Assembly: GCA_964434955.1 (NCBI GenBank)
Contig: CAYSXI010000018.1
Span: 1-45,623 of the forward strand
DNA: 45,623 nucleotides
Direction: 5' to 3'
DNA from: JANQLU01 sp964434955
Lineage (GTDB): Bacteria > Planctomycetota > Planctomycetia > Pirellulales > Pirellulaceae
The notes beneath the pieces are model-generated. The model had not been told where the DNA came from. It was given only the letters and a program-made list of their open reading frames with translations, and ran no database searches. The position numbers and the translations under genes were made by a program. Positions 24,670 to 33,286 of this stretch are shown here, piece by piece. How positions within the stretch are numbered: position 1 is the first letter of the stretch; each line of letters begins with the position of its first letter.

Positions 24670-25577
24670 ATCTTGTTATCCATCTGCTTCATCACCCACT
24701 GCAACGGCTCGACGATACCGCGAGGTTGCACATGAAGGGGAATCTGAATGCCCGCACCGTAAGCGTCATTCGCCATCGTTGAACTTCCGACGACGCTCGC
24801 TCCGAAAAACTGGAACGTGGAGAATCGCTGTTCGCAAAACTGAATCAGACCGGGAAGGTGAGTTTTGGCGAAATGCTGTGGGTCTTCCGCCGCGTCCGGG
24901 CAGGTGTCTGACTTGGTCAATACAAATGAGATAGGCAGCCGGATTTTTTTCCGTCTTTCCTTGGCTGGCCGGGTGTTGATATCCGCCAGATAGGAAACCA
25001 GCTTAACGCCGAAAATGTCTTCGGATCGAGCCGCGTCCCGGACTCTTTCGGAGTCGAAAAGGATCAAAACCCCGCGCACATTCTTGAGCATGGTCCGAAT
25101 CGTTGGGAACGTGTTTGACTTCTCCAATTCCAACGCGAGCGCTTCGCCAGCGAGATCTGGTGTGATCAAGTCGATCCGTTTCTTGGGATACTTTTCATCG
25201 TAGGTTTCACAATGCACCCATTGCCAGTGGTCCGCTTCCGATGGCGTTTTGTCCGGGAATCGCCGGTTCTCCATCGCTCCAATCGTCTGTTCCTGGACCC
25301 CAAGCGAAAACGCGCCATTGGGCAGGCCCCGAAGACCGCTTGCTCCCTTGCTGAGCATGTCCAGGAGCATTCCCAGGTAAACCGTTTTTCCAGCGCCGCT
25401 TGCACCCAGGACCGAAATCAATCGGGAAGGAGAGTTGCGATTCGAAACGGATCGTGAAACTTGAATGGGCGTCTCACACGTGGTGCAATAACTGCCCGAA
25501 TCGATAATTTGAGACCCACAGGTAATGCAGTGAAGAATGGAACGTTCGTCCATCCATCCCAAAGTTTTTGTGCCCAT
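24651..25577 (-). CDS. Zinc-ribbon GTPase (TRAFAC / DO-GTPase-like)
   Basis: A 308-residue protein. Residues 17-34 form a zinc ribbon (CITC, CTTC: Cys17, 20, 31, 34). The GTPase domain starts at ~52: P-loop GASGAGKT (58-65), a G3-like DLAGE (141-145) and a G4-like TKSD (221-224, with Thr for the usual Asn). No membrane helix is visible. The family matches the DO-GTPase type found next to GAP1-N proteins, as here. It is in the run after the FGE-fold protein (48-bp gap). Its job may be to relay the chemosensory signal as a GTP/GDP switch; that is inference. M9 at 25553 is an alternative start that still keeps the zinc ribbon. Confidence 0.75.
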   Translation of the reverse strand: MGTKTLGWMDERSILHCITCGSQIIDSGSYCTTCETPIQVSRSVSNRNSPSRLISVLGASGAGKTVYLGMLLDMLSKGASGLRGLPNGAFSLGVQEQTIGAMENRRFPDKTPSEADHWQWVHCETYDEKYPKKRIDLITPDLAGEALALELEKSNTFPTIRTMLKNVRGVLILFDSERVRDAARSEDIFGVKLVSYLADINTRPAKERRKKIRLPISFVLTKSDTCPDAAEDPQHFAKTHLPGLIQFCEQRFSTFQFFGASVVGSSTMANDAYGAGIQIPLHVQPRGIVEPLQWVMKQMDNKIWKQWN

Positions 25578-25625
25578 GTCTGACTCGATTGTTACTAGGA
25601 AGGTTTCTTGTTTGGTGGAAATTTG

Positions 25626-26597
25626 TTATTCAGGCCGACGGAATTCCGAGACACTCTTCACGCAGCGGAAACCGACATTCGGCGCTCGCATTTGCAAAGG
25701 ATGTCCCGTTCTGAAATGGCTCGTCATTTGGGAATCCAGGTAGGTATCAAATGCACCGCCACGGATTTCGATTAAATCGCCGATGGATTTTTCCGGTTCC
25801 TGGTTTTGAAAAACGAATCGATTGTTTTGCATCTCCCAGGTATTTCCGATTAGCTGGTAAACGCCATTCGGTGTGGCCCCATCGTAGTACTTGTCAACGG
25901 GAACCGTTTTTCCAATCCCTGAGATCCACGCATTGGCGTACTTGCTTTCAAAGGTGTCCCCCCACGGGAACTTGGGTGGCAGCGAATCATCGTTCTTGGC
26001 AAGGTGCCAAGAAACGGCGCGTTGCCATTGAGCCGAATCAGGAAGTTGTTTTCCGACCCACCGCGCGTATGCATCGGCTTCGTACCAGCTGACACCGACC
26101 ACCGGGTGATCCAGAAGTTCCCGCGAAGGCTTGCCGTTTTGCCAATACATGGGAGCTTGCACGCCGGTTTGATCCACAAATTGCAACACGTGTGACCAAA
26201 CATCCTGAGCCCAATACTCCATGTTTTCATATCCGCCGGCTTTCACAAAATTGTGGAAGTCGGCGTTGGTGACCGCAGCTTTGTCGATATAGAACGAATC
26301 CACTTCGACTCGCTGGCTGGCAACGACTTCGACGTCTTCCATTTGCGATCCATCCTGAACCCGGTTTTCTGAAAGGCGAACTGGACCGGCAGGAACCACC
26401 GCCATGTCTTGTTCGAGGAACTTCCAGGCCTTTTGGAACGCGCTCGAATCCGGATTCGCGTTTTCGCGATCCAGGACAGCACAGTATTGAAATCGCTGAG
26501 TCCCGCGTGCGCCTTTTTGGCTTACCGGTCCGACGGTCGCCTGCGACGAACTTCCGCCAAACATGTTTCCCAGCAGTGTTGTTAATCCCATTAACAT
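25626..26597 (-). CDS. FGE-sulfatase-fold (SUMF1-like) protein lacking catalytic cysteines
   Basis: A 323-residue protein. After a ~70-residue Gly/Ser/Gln-rich start, the formylglycine-generating-enzyme fold is clear: MAVVPAGPVRL, VEVDSFYIDKAAVTNADFHNF (in two parts), HPVVGVSWYEADAYARWVG, LPDSAQWQRA, GVYQLIGNTWEM and the C-terminal MRAPNVGFRCV. Active FGEs have two cysteines after the RGGS motif, in the block equivalent to RGGAFDTYLDSQMTSHFR; here no Cys is present. So it is probably a ligand- or peptide-binding version and does not activate sulfatases. The ATG at 26597 has AGGGG 7 bp upstream and lies 4 bp from the previous stop. It belongs to the chemosensory gene run. Confidence 0.85.
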   Translation of the reverse strand: MLMGLTTLLGNMFGGSSSQATVGPVSQKGARGTQRFQYCAVLDRENANPDSSAFQKAWKFLEQDMAVVPAGPVRLSENRVQDGSQMEDVEVVASQRVEVDSFYIDKAAVTNADFHNFVKAGGYENMEYWAQDVWSHVLQFVDQTGVQAPMYWQNGKPSRELLDHPVVGVSWYEADAYARWVGKQLPDSAQWQRAVSWHLAKNDDSLPPKFPWGDTFESKYANAWISGIGKTVPVDKYYDGATPNGVYQLIGNTWEMQNNRFVFQNQEPEKSIGDLIEIRGGAFDTYLDSQMTSHFRTGHPLQMRAPNVGFRCVKSVSEFRRPE

Positions 26598-26601
26598 GAC
26601 G

Positions 26602-27306
26602 TTACCCCTGTCGATTTGCGTGTTGCAGCATTTGACGTTTCAGCTGTTCGTACTCGAATTGCGCTGAACTCTCACTGTTTACTTTTTTGCGACTTGGTTT
26701 TGGTGGCGCCGCAGCCCCCGAAGCGCGAACCGGAACCGGATCGCGATTTCCATAATTCAAACCGCCCTGTGTCGAACGAGGTGGAGGCAGTGGGTTTTCC
26801 GCAACGGTAGCCGCCGCCGTTTCCCTGACCACAGGCGTTGGGTTGGTTGTCGATGATGTCGTTTCATTGATTTGCGGCTCGTTAAGATTGCCGAAACCAT
26901 TTTCCCCGGGCCGCGGTTGCAGCGGCTGGATCGCCGCCGGCAATGGCTGAGTTACTGGTTCGGAAGGCGGCGTCTCGAGGTTCCGGCCATTTGAATCCGC
27001 AAGCAATTTCCGCTGTTGGTTTTCGAGTTCCGTCCAGGCATTCATCAGCTTATCGCCTGCTTGTGAGATTCGTTCCAGTTCTGCCTCGCGTTGTTGTTCC
27101 CAGTCTTTCTTCTGCTGCTCAAAATCGTCCATCATTCGTCGAATGACATCGCTTTGTCCAATCAACTCTTTCTGCACGGTCATGTGCTTGTCGAGCCTTT
27201 GGTACTGCAACTTGAAAAAATCTTCGTAACGTCGAGTCAATGCGCGGAGGCGGCGCGCGATCTCATTGAGATCGTTGAGTCCGACGATGTCTGAAGGATT
27301 GGTCAT
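26602..27306 (-). CDS. Coiled-coil protein with Pro-rich tail, function unknown
   Basis: A 234-residue protein. Residues ~8-105 are predicted helical coiled coil (RRYEDFFKLQYQRLDKHM, EQQKKDWEQQREAELERI). Residues ~105-205 are rich in Pro, Thr and Asn and likely disordered. The last ~30 residues are again basic and helical (FEYEQLKRQMLQHAN). No enzyme motif is seen. It is placed between the FHA protein (21-bp gap) and the FGE-fold protein (4-bp gap), so it may be a scaffold or adapter linking them. Sequence alone gives no family. Confidence 0.7.
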   Translation of the reverse strand: MTNPSDIVGLNDLNEIARRLRALTRRYEDFFKLQYQRLDKHMTVQKELIGQSDVIRRMMDDFEQQKKDWEQQREAELERISQAGDKLMNAWTELENQQRKLLADSNGRNLETPPSEPVTQPLPAAIQPLQPRPGENGFGNLNEPQINETTSSTTNPTPVVRETAAATVAENPLPPPRSTQGGLNYGNRDPVPVRASGAAAPPKPSRKKVNSESSAQFEYEQLKRQMLQHANRQG

Positions 27307-27327
27307 AGGGATTCCAATGGAGTGGGA

Positions 27328-28833
27328 CTACCTTGAATCAAGTCGATTCCAAAGTCGGGACAGTCGGGCTGCCAGGCCGCCGCTTTGTGTGTTTTTCTGT
27401 TCTTCTTCCTGGTCGTGAATCTCACGCAAGTGGTCACGCAAAGCTTTGACACGGAGGTCCGAGTTTTCCGGATCGCGGTCACTGCTAACGGTTGTTCGTT
27501 CCAGCTCGTCTCGCATCTTTGCGAGTTCGGCCTTTTGCCGAGACATTGCAGCTCGCTCCTGGACCATTTCCAGCTCTTGAGCTCGCAACCGGTTTTTCAA
27601 TTCGACAGACGTTTCACCATCTTCCTGGGCCTCTTCGAACTCAGCCAAGCGACTTTGATTCGTTTGAAACTCAGATTTCAGCGTTTCGTGAGCCCGAGAA
27701 ATCTCGTCCAGCTCCTTTTGCGTTTGTGCCAGCTTCTCTTCGGCCTGCCGCGCGATTTGATTGCCGCTTGCCTTCAGCGCCTGGCTTAATTGCATCTGGT
27801 TTTGCTCGCGTTCGCGATCGAGGTAGTCCAGGCGTTGAACCAACTGTTCATTCTGCGATTTCCACTCCTCTTCTCGGCGCCCAATTCGCGACTCGATTTC
27901 GCTAAGCCAAATTTCGATTTGCTGACGCTCTTCTTCTTCCGCTTGCCGCGCTTCGTCCGAAGCAAGCAGTAGCTCTTCCATCGATGACACTCGCCGATCC
28001 GAGGCATGAAGTTCGTCTAGCAAGTCCTCGAGGCGGGAAACGAGTTGCGCCGTTTCACTTGGAGACACATCGTCCTGTTGCGATGGATCAGCCAGTTCAG
28101 CATCCACCAACTCGGCCAGTTGCTGTTCTCTTTCCGCAAGCTCACTCTGAAGCTGAGACACTTCATCTCGCAACAGCTGAACTTCCTGCTGCTCCAGGTC
28201 CATGGGTGCATGGAGCGAAGCGTTTGCGCTGAACTCGGAAGCCAACATCTGCTCCAGCTCTCGGCGAAGTTCATCATTTTCCCGCTGCAGTTTTGCAACT
28301 TGCGAGTCCGTTGCACCGGCACCGAAGCTCATGTTGTCACTTGAGTCCGGATCCGGCTCAGTTCCAAAATCTGACTCTGATACGTCGCTGACGAATTCAG
28401 CAGGTTCGTCCGCGACCCATTCAGCTCCGCTTGAAGTACTCGATTCCAGGCCATTTTCCGAGCTCGCTGTCGGTGGAACCGAGATTGATCCACCGGTCGG
28501 AGCCGACCCGTCGACCGACCAGCGTACGTCGAACGAGCCGATGCTGATCTGATCGCCAGCCTGCAACGAAGTTTCTTGCTTGATTGGCTGATCGTTGACC
28601 ATCGTTCCGTGTTCAGAATGCCAGTCAGAAACGTAAAGCACGCCGTCTGCCAAACGGAACATACAGTGTCGCCCGGAAACCTTTTGGTCTTCCAGAACAA
28701 TGCTGCAGCTTCCGTCGCGCCCCACGATGGTGCTTGCGTTTTCGGCGATATCTGCGGTAATCTCTTCCTGCGTCGCTTCATTAAAGAAAATCAGCTTCGC
28801 CAGTCTGCCTGTGTTGATTTGCATCGAACTCAC
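27328..28833 (-). CDS. FHA-domain protein with long coiled coil
   Basis: A 501-residue protein. An N-terminal FHA domain (~12-105) shows the phosphopeptide-binding residues: VGRDGSCSI (Gly38-Arg39), SGRH (53-56) and HGTMVND (75-81). An acidic linker (~110-160) follows, then ~300 residues of nearly continuous coiled coil (e.g. LQSELAEREQQLAELV, LAQTQKELDEISRAHETL). The C-terminal motif GGLAARLSRLWNRLD may be an amphipathic helix. FHA domains bind phosphothreonine, so a Ser/Thr kinase is expected; none is encoded in the window. In this gene run it could gather the FGE-fold and coiled-coil proteins. It follows the receiver-PATAN gene by 18 bp. Confidence 0.88.
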   Translation of the reverse strand: MSSMQINTGRLAKLIFFNEATQEEITADIAENASTIVGRDGSCSIVLEDQKVSGRHCMFRLADGVLYVSDWHSEHGTMVNDQPIKQETSLQAGDQISIGSFDVRWSVDGSAPTGGSISVPPTASSENGLESSTSSGAEWVADEPAEFVSDVSESDFGTEPDPDSSDNMSFGAGATDSQVAKLQRENDELRRELEQMLASEFSANASLHAPMDLEQQEVQLLRDEVSQLQSELAEREQQLAELVDAELADPSQQDDVSPSETAQLVSRLEDLLDELHASDRRVSSMEELLLASDEARQAEEEERQQIEIWLSEIESRIGRREEEWKSQNEQLVQRLDYLDREREQNQMQLSQALKASGNQIARQAEEKLAQTQKELDEISRAHETLKSEFQTNQSRLAEFEEAQEDGETSVELKNRLRAQELEMVQERAAMSRQKAELAKMRDELERTTVSSDRDPENSDLRVKALRDHLREIHDQEEEQKNTQSGGLAARLSRLWNRLDSR

Positions 28834-28851
28834 CTTTGGGTCTCCGAATAA

Positions 28852-30393
28852 CTAAACGCAATCAACCATGGTGGATGATTCTTCCTGGGCTTTGCACTCG
28901 AACACATTGTTCCAGCCTTCTGCCGATTCCGGCCACTCTCGAATCTGGCCCACAGCGGACTCAAATCGTTCCATCTTGGCGGGGTCATCCGTCATGCCAA
29001 TCGTTTGAACGTCTGCCAGGACTTTTTTGAGATCGCCCTGGAGCGATTCGCAGATTCGCTCGGCGTCCTCGCGGTCCAAATCGACAACCAGGTAGTCCGG
29101 CCGACCACGACGCATCAACAATTTCACCGCGAGAAGATCTCGAACCGTTTTTCCGTTCCACGTTCCCCCGGATGCGTCAAAGAATTCGGTAACGCATTGG
29201 GCACGTTCGTTTTCTTCTGAAAGCACAACGACATGACGTTCATTGCCTTTCTCTTCACAGCGAACCAGCTCGGCAAGCTCAAAACCGCGAATGACGCCGC
29301 ACATTTCTTCGCGGGACATGCCTGTCTGGCGGCAAAGATCTTCAAAGGAAACCGGTCTTGCGACAAGATTCAGAACTTTCATGTGTTGGCTTGAAAGCCC
29401 GGCACGATCCAAGTTTTGACCGCGAAGATTGTTGCGAACGACCTGGATCGCATCACTGCGTTCAGGCAATTCGGCATCGGGGAGTGAGCTTGCTTCGACC
29501 ATCAAAGCCAGCAAACTTGTCTCCAATCGAAGCTTGGAAAACAGGGAAGGAGCCACTCGATCCGATTCGAATCGGAATGTCTTCAAATTGGAATCGAAGC
29601 AAAGCTGCATCAGGATCGCGGCCTGATGGCGCAAAAGCTGTCGAAGCAAACGAGCGTCCAGGACTTTGTTGTCCAGCAATTCCACGAGGCCGTCCAGTTC
29701 GCTGCACTTTCGCCCGCCAATCGTGAACTTCACCATCGGTGCCAAATCCTTGAGCGCCTGAGGAAGTCGATTCGAAACCATTTCCTGATCGACACCGGTC
29801 GCGGCCACGGCCTGGATACGGCCCTGATCCACGTAAATGGATACTCGCGCCCGTTCGCACTCGATTTCCAAACAGCCCTTCTTCGAACCGTTATTCAGAA
29901 AATCGAGAATTTCTCGAATTGAGAATGAGCTAAAGGCCCCCGCGAGATCACCGTCCGCCAACGCGTCGATGACTTCGGGAACCGCCGAACCTTCCGACTG
30001 CGAATGCACAACCATCTTGGCCGTTTCCAGCGCGTTGTTCACCGTCGTTTTCAGCAGGTCCGCCGTGTAGGGCTTCGGCAACATGTCGACGACATTCGAA
30101 AGTTCGACGTACTCGGCGTACGCCTTCTTTCGCAAGGTTGAACTGATCACAACCGGCGTGTGTTTGAGCGAAGCAATTTCGATTAGCTGGCAACAAACTT
30201 CATAGCCGGTCGTTCCGGGCAATTGGTGATCGAGTAGGATCAGGTCGGGAAGAAATTCCTGCGCTAGCTCGATTCCGTCTTCCGCGTTTGGCGCCAATGC
30301 AACATGAAAGCCCCCTGCTGCCCCCAACTCGGTATCAACCAGGCGGCGGATGGTAGCACTATCGTCAATCACAAGGATTTTCTTTTCGCTCAT
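28852..30393 (-). CDS. Response regulator with PATAN (DUF4388) domain
   Basis: A 513-residue protein. An N-terminal receiver (~4-122) has acids IDDS (9-12), phosphoacceptor Asp55 in LILLDHQLPGTTGYE, Thr/Ser in VVISS and Lys in MLPKPYT. A PATAN/DUF4388 domain follows (~150-290: ALADGDLAGAFSSFSIREIL, GCLEIECERARVSIYVDQG), the domain known from PatA and from regulators near Frz/Wsp-like chemosensory systems; it mediates protein contact. Later parts hold a winged-helix-like segment (VSFEDLCRQTGMSREEMCGV, ~350-385) and a C-terminal region with alternating strands (PDYLVVDLD) that may be a degenerate receiver. It is probably the direct output of the CheA homologue encoded 26 bp upstream. Confidence 0.88.
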   Translation of the reverse strand: MSEKKILVIDDSATIRRLVDTELGAAGGFHVALAPNAEDGIELAQEFLPDLILLDHQLPGTTGYEVCCQLIEIASLKHTPVVISSTLRKKAYAEYVELSNVVDMLPKPYTADLLKTTVNNALETAKMVVHSQSEGSAVPEVIDALADGDLAGAFSSFSIREILDFLNNGSKKGCLEIECERARVSIYVDQGRIQAVAATGVDQEMVSNRLPQALKDLAPMVKFTIGGRKCSELDGLVELLDNKVLDARLLRQLLRHQAAILMQLCFDSNLKTFRFESDRVAPSLFSKLRLETSLLALMVEASSLPDAELPERSDAIQVVRNNLRGQNLDRAGLSSQHMKVLNLVARPVSFEDLCRQTGMSREEMCGVIRGFELAELVRCEEKGNERHVVVLSEENERAQCVTEFFDASGGTWNGKTVRDLLAVKLLMRRGRPDYLVVDLDREDAERICESLQGDLKKVLADVQTIGMTDDPAKMERFESAVGQIREWPESAEGWNNVFECKAQEESSTMVDCV

Positions 30394-30419
30394 GGATCGT
30401 TTCTCTGGTTACGTTCTTG

Positions 30420-33284
30420 CTAAGTTGTTTTCGTTTCTAGAATCCGTTCGAAGACTTCATCCAAGCCTTCGTCGGTGACTGGTTTGTTGATGAATGCGAC
30501 GGCTCCCAATTCGGCAACGCGCTCGCGAACTTTTTCCTGGTTTCGGTTGGAAACCACGACCGAGGTGACCTCGACCGAATTGTTTTCGTTGATGTCGGCC
30601 AACAGGTCGATGCCGCTCAAACGTGGCATATCAATGTCGGTAAACATGATGTCGTAGGTCCGACGACGTAGCTGCTCGAGAGCTTCCACGCCATCCCCCG
30701 CCTCTTCCGTTTCAAAACCGCGCCGCCGCAATCGCTTGACCAGCACTTTGCGGGCGCTGATCGAATCATCCACAACCAGGGCAACTTTCTTTTCGTTGCA
30801 ATCGCCGGTCGGTTGAATTGACTCGCCACGGGTTGTTTCTCGAGGTGTTTCGTTTGCCGATGTTTTGGCTTGCAGGTTGGCAATCCTTGAACCGTCCACC
30901 AAAAGAACGACCTCGCCCTCTCCCGAAAGCGTGAGGCCGCTCAAATAGGGATGGTCAAAAAGTGCACGTGGCAAGGATCGCACGACGACTTCTTCGGGAC
31001 CAATAATCTCGTCCACGACGATCGCAAACTCGGAGTTCCCGTTTTCGCCTTGCAAGTGAATCTGCTGCTGTCCAGGCTTCGCGTCGCACTCGACCAGACC
31101 GTGCAATTGAGACAATTCCACGTATCGCGTTTCTTCTTTAACGTTGCTGGAAGCGTTCTGTCGTTGAGCCGAGGCAACCGATTGCATTGGCAATGCGAAC
31201 AGTTGACCGTTCGATCGGAAGACCATCGTGTGCTCGATTCCGCTCTTCAGTGGAATTGAAACTCGCATCGTGGTACCCGAGCCCGGGTGCGAGTCGATCT
31301 CGATTCGGCCTTGAAGTTGGTTTATCGATCCGGCGACGACATCCATTCCAATGCCACGCCCGGCAACTTCACTTGCTTTGTCACGGGTCGAGAAGCCTGG
31401 ATGAAAGATCAAGTTCGCCAATTCCCGTGTCGTCGGAGAACGGTCCGGTGACAGCAAGCCGCGTTCAAAACCACGGCGACGCAATGCGTCGTAATCAAGT
31501 CCTTTGCCATCGTCAACAATGCTGATGACCAGCAGGTTGGCCGAGGCCTTGGCTTCCAAAGTGATCGTACCAACGGGATTTTTGCCGTTCTTCCGGCGAA
31601 CCTCTTCGTCTTCAATTCCGTGACCTACGGCGTTGCGAACGAGATGAAGCAGGGGATCGTAAAGTTGTTCCTGAAGTGTCTGCTCAAGTCCGATGTTTTG
31701 CCCTACCAGCTTCACCTGGATGTTTCGAGATTCTACTTTTGCGGCGTCCCTTGCACTTCTTGTCAGTTTTTGGAATAGCCCCACCAGCGGAACTCGTCTC
31801 AGCTGAATCAGCTCCTGGCGAAAGTGTCGTATGAACGAAGACAGTGCCTGGTTTTCTTGCGCAATCGGCTTGTAGATGTGCTTGATGCCGCGGGAGATCT
31901 CAGAAAGATCGCTGGTCACTTCGGAAATCGCATTCACGGTGGTTGGTTCCGACCCGATGTAGCTTCCACTGACATCGGATTCGGGAGATCCGTTTTGGGT
32001 AAGCGTCCGAAGAGTATCCATGTGCTCATCGCGGAACTGCCCGAGTCGATTCGAGCAGCGGACCAGTTCTTCATTGAAGGCGTTGAGCTGACCAACTTGA
32101 CTGTCGCGTTGATTACGCAGGACGATCAACTCTGCCAGCATATCCATGAGCTTGTCGAGCTGGGACGCTCGAACTCGAACGGATGCCTCGCCGGGCGCGA
32201 ACGCCTGAGAAAAATCATTTCGTTTGCCTTTTGGCGCCGGCTTGGCCGGGCCCGCTGACTTGGTCGACTTGGGAGCAGCCGATAATTCTTCCGGCTCGGG
32301 AGAAGTTGCGGACGGCTGGTTCGGATTTTCGATCAGACCGATCTGAACCCGGACCGAGTCAACGGCTGACAATAGAAGCTCGATGTCCAGCGACTCCGAG
32401 TTGTTTTTGCCAAGCCACTCCTCAACTTCATGCAGGTAATTGGCCAACGCGGACAGTCCGACGCTTGCCGAAGCACCTTTCAAAGTATGCAACTGTCGGC
32501 AGAATTCGAGCACGCAACCCGCTGTGTCGGAGTTCTCTTCCGCCTGCAAAACCACCTGTTCCATCGACGCCAGGCAACGATTGGCATCATCCAGATAGGC
32601 CTCACGCAACTCGTCATCTTCGAGCACTTCACTGGAAAGCGAGAGATTCGACGGTGGCTTGGGAAGATCTGTCCCCGAATCTTCAAATGTTTTGTCCTGC
32701 TTCGCGGCTTCCCGTTCGTTCGTGTCACGCCCGGATGGATGCGCGTCGCGATCGGAACCAGGTGTTGTGGATCCCGAAGCTTGCGACGTGGATTGACCAA
32801 TGGCCGCCAACATGGCGTCAATTTGCTGCGTCGAAGGCTGCTCGTCAAAGTCGGAAGCGTCTTCCGTTTCGTCAAACAATGCCTCATTTGAATCGTCATC
32901 GAACAGCAAGGCCAAGTGATCACCCCAGCGCTCGTCAGCCGCAACACGGATCAGACGGCAATCATTGGAGTCACTGTTGCCCAGCAACGCCTCGAAGAAG
33001 ACACCCAGATGACTTTGAACAAACTGATTGATTTCTTGAGCCTCTGCGGCACCCTCACCAAATTCAGCATTCATGCACTCATGCAAATCCAGCAAGGTGG
33101 TGAAAAGATCCGCCAGTTCCGCGACGGCTTCCTGGGCCTCCGGCTCGCATTGGTCGATTGCCAACTGTAGCTCCGTGCGAGCCTGAAGGCACTCATCCGC
33201 GGAAGGCATATTGCCCTCGAGCCAGGCTTCCAGAATAGGCAGCGGCATCTTCTGTTCGGTGGATTGGTTTGAAGCGTTATTCAT
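30420..33284 (-). CDS. cheA: CheA-type hybrid kinase with C-terminal receiver
   Basis: A 954-residue protein. Residues ~1-130 are an unassigned helical region. A Hpt domain (~220-310) has His266 in FCRQLHTLKGASASV. After a Lys/Pro-rich linker come the P3 dimer domain (RVRASQLDKLMDMLAELIVL), the ATPase domain (LVRNAVGHGIEDEEVRRKNG, DDGKGLD, GRGIGMDVV, SHPGSGTTMRVS), a CheW-like P5 domain (~690-810) and a receiver (~830-945) with VVDDS and Asp in IMFTDIDMPRLSG. Such CheA-receiver fusions occur in non-flagellar systems such as FrzE and WspE. It starts 2 bp after the MCP gene's stop. No CheY-binding P2 domain is clear. It probably phosphorylates its own receiver, the CheY at 35557 and the PATAN regulator. 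Confidence 0.93.
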   Translation of the reverse strand: MNNASNQSTEQKMPLPILEAWLEGNMPSADECLQARTELQLAIDQCEPEAQEAVAELADLFTTLLDLHECMNAEFGEGAAEAQEINQFVQSHLGVFFEALLGNSDSNDCRLIRVAADERWGDHLALLFDDDSNEALFDETEDASDFDEQPSTQQIDAMLAAIGQSTSQASGSTTPGSDRDAHPSGRDTNEREAAKQDKTFEDSGTDLPKPPSNLSLSSEVLEDDELREAYLDDANRCLASMEQVVLQAEENSDTAGCVLEFCRQLHTLKGASASVGLSALANYLHEVEEWLGKNNSESLDIELLLSAVDSVRVQIGLIENPNQPSATSPEPEELSAAPKSTKSAGPAKPAPKGKRNDFSQAFAPGEASVRVRASQLDKLMDMLAELIVLRNQRDSQVGQLNAFNEELVRCSNRLGQFRDEHMDTLRTLTQNGSPESDVSGSYIGSEPTTVNAISEVTSDLSEISRGIKHIYKPIAQENQALSSFIRHFRQELIQLRRVPLVGLFQKLTRSARDAAKVESRNIQVKLVGQNIGLEQTLQEQLYDPLLHLVRNAVGHGIEDEEVRRKNGKNPVGTITLEAKASANLLVISIVDDGKGLDYDALRRRGFERGLLSPDRSPTTRELANLIFHPGFSTRDKASEVAGRGIGMDVVAGSINQLQGRIEIDSHPGSGTTMRVSIPLKSGIEHTMVFRSNGQLFALPMQSVASAQRQNASSNVKEETRYVELSQLHGLVECDAKPGQQQIHLQGENGNSEFAIVVDEIIGPEEVVVRSLPRALFDHPYLSGLTLSGEGEVVLLVDGSRIANLQAKTSANETPRETTRGESIQPTGDCNEKKVALVVDDSISARKVLVKRLRRRGFETEEAGDGVEALEQLRRRTYDIMFTDIDMPRLSGIDLLADINENNSVEVTSVVVSNRNQEKVRERVAELGAVAFINKPVTDEGLDEVFERILETKTT

Positions 33285-33286
33285 AT

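Noticed and set aside
25626..26597. Sulfatase-activating FGE for the sulfatase at 14496-16040
   Set aside because: The catalytic cysteines are absent from the expected block.
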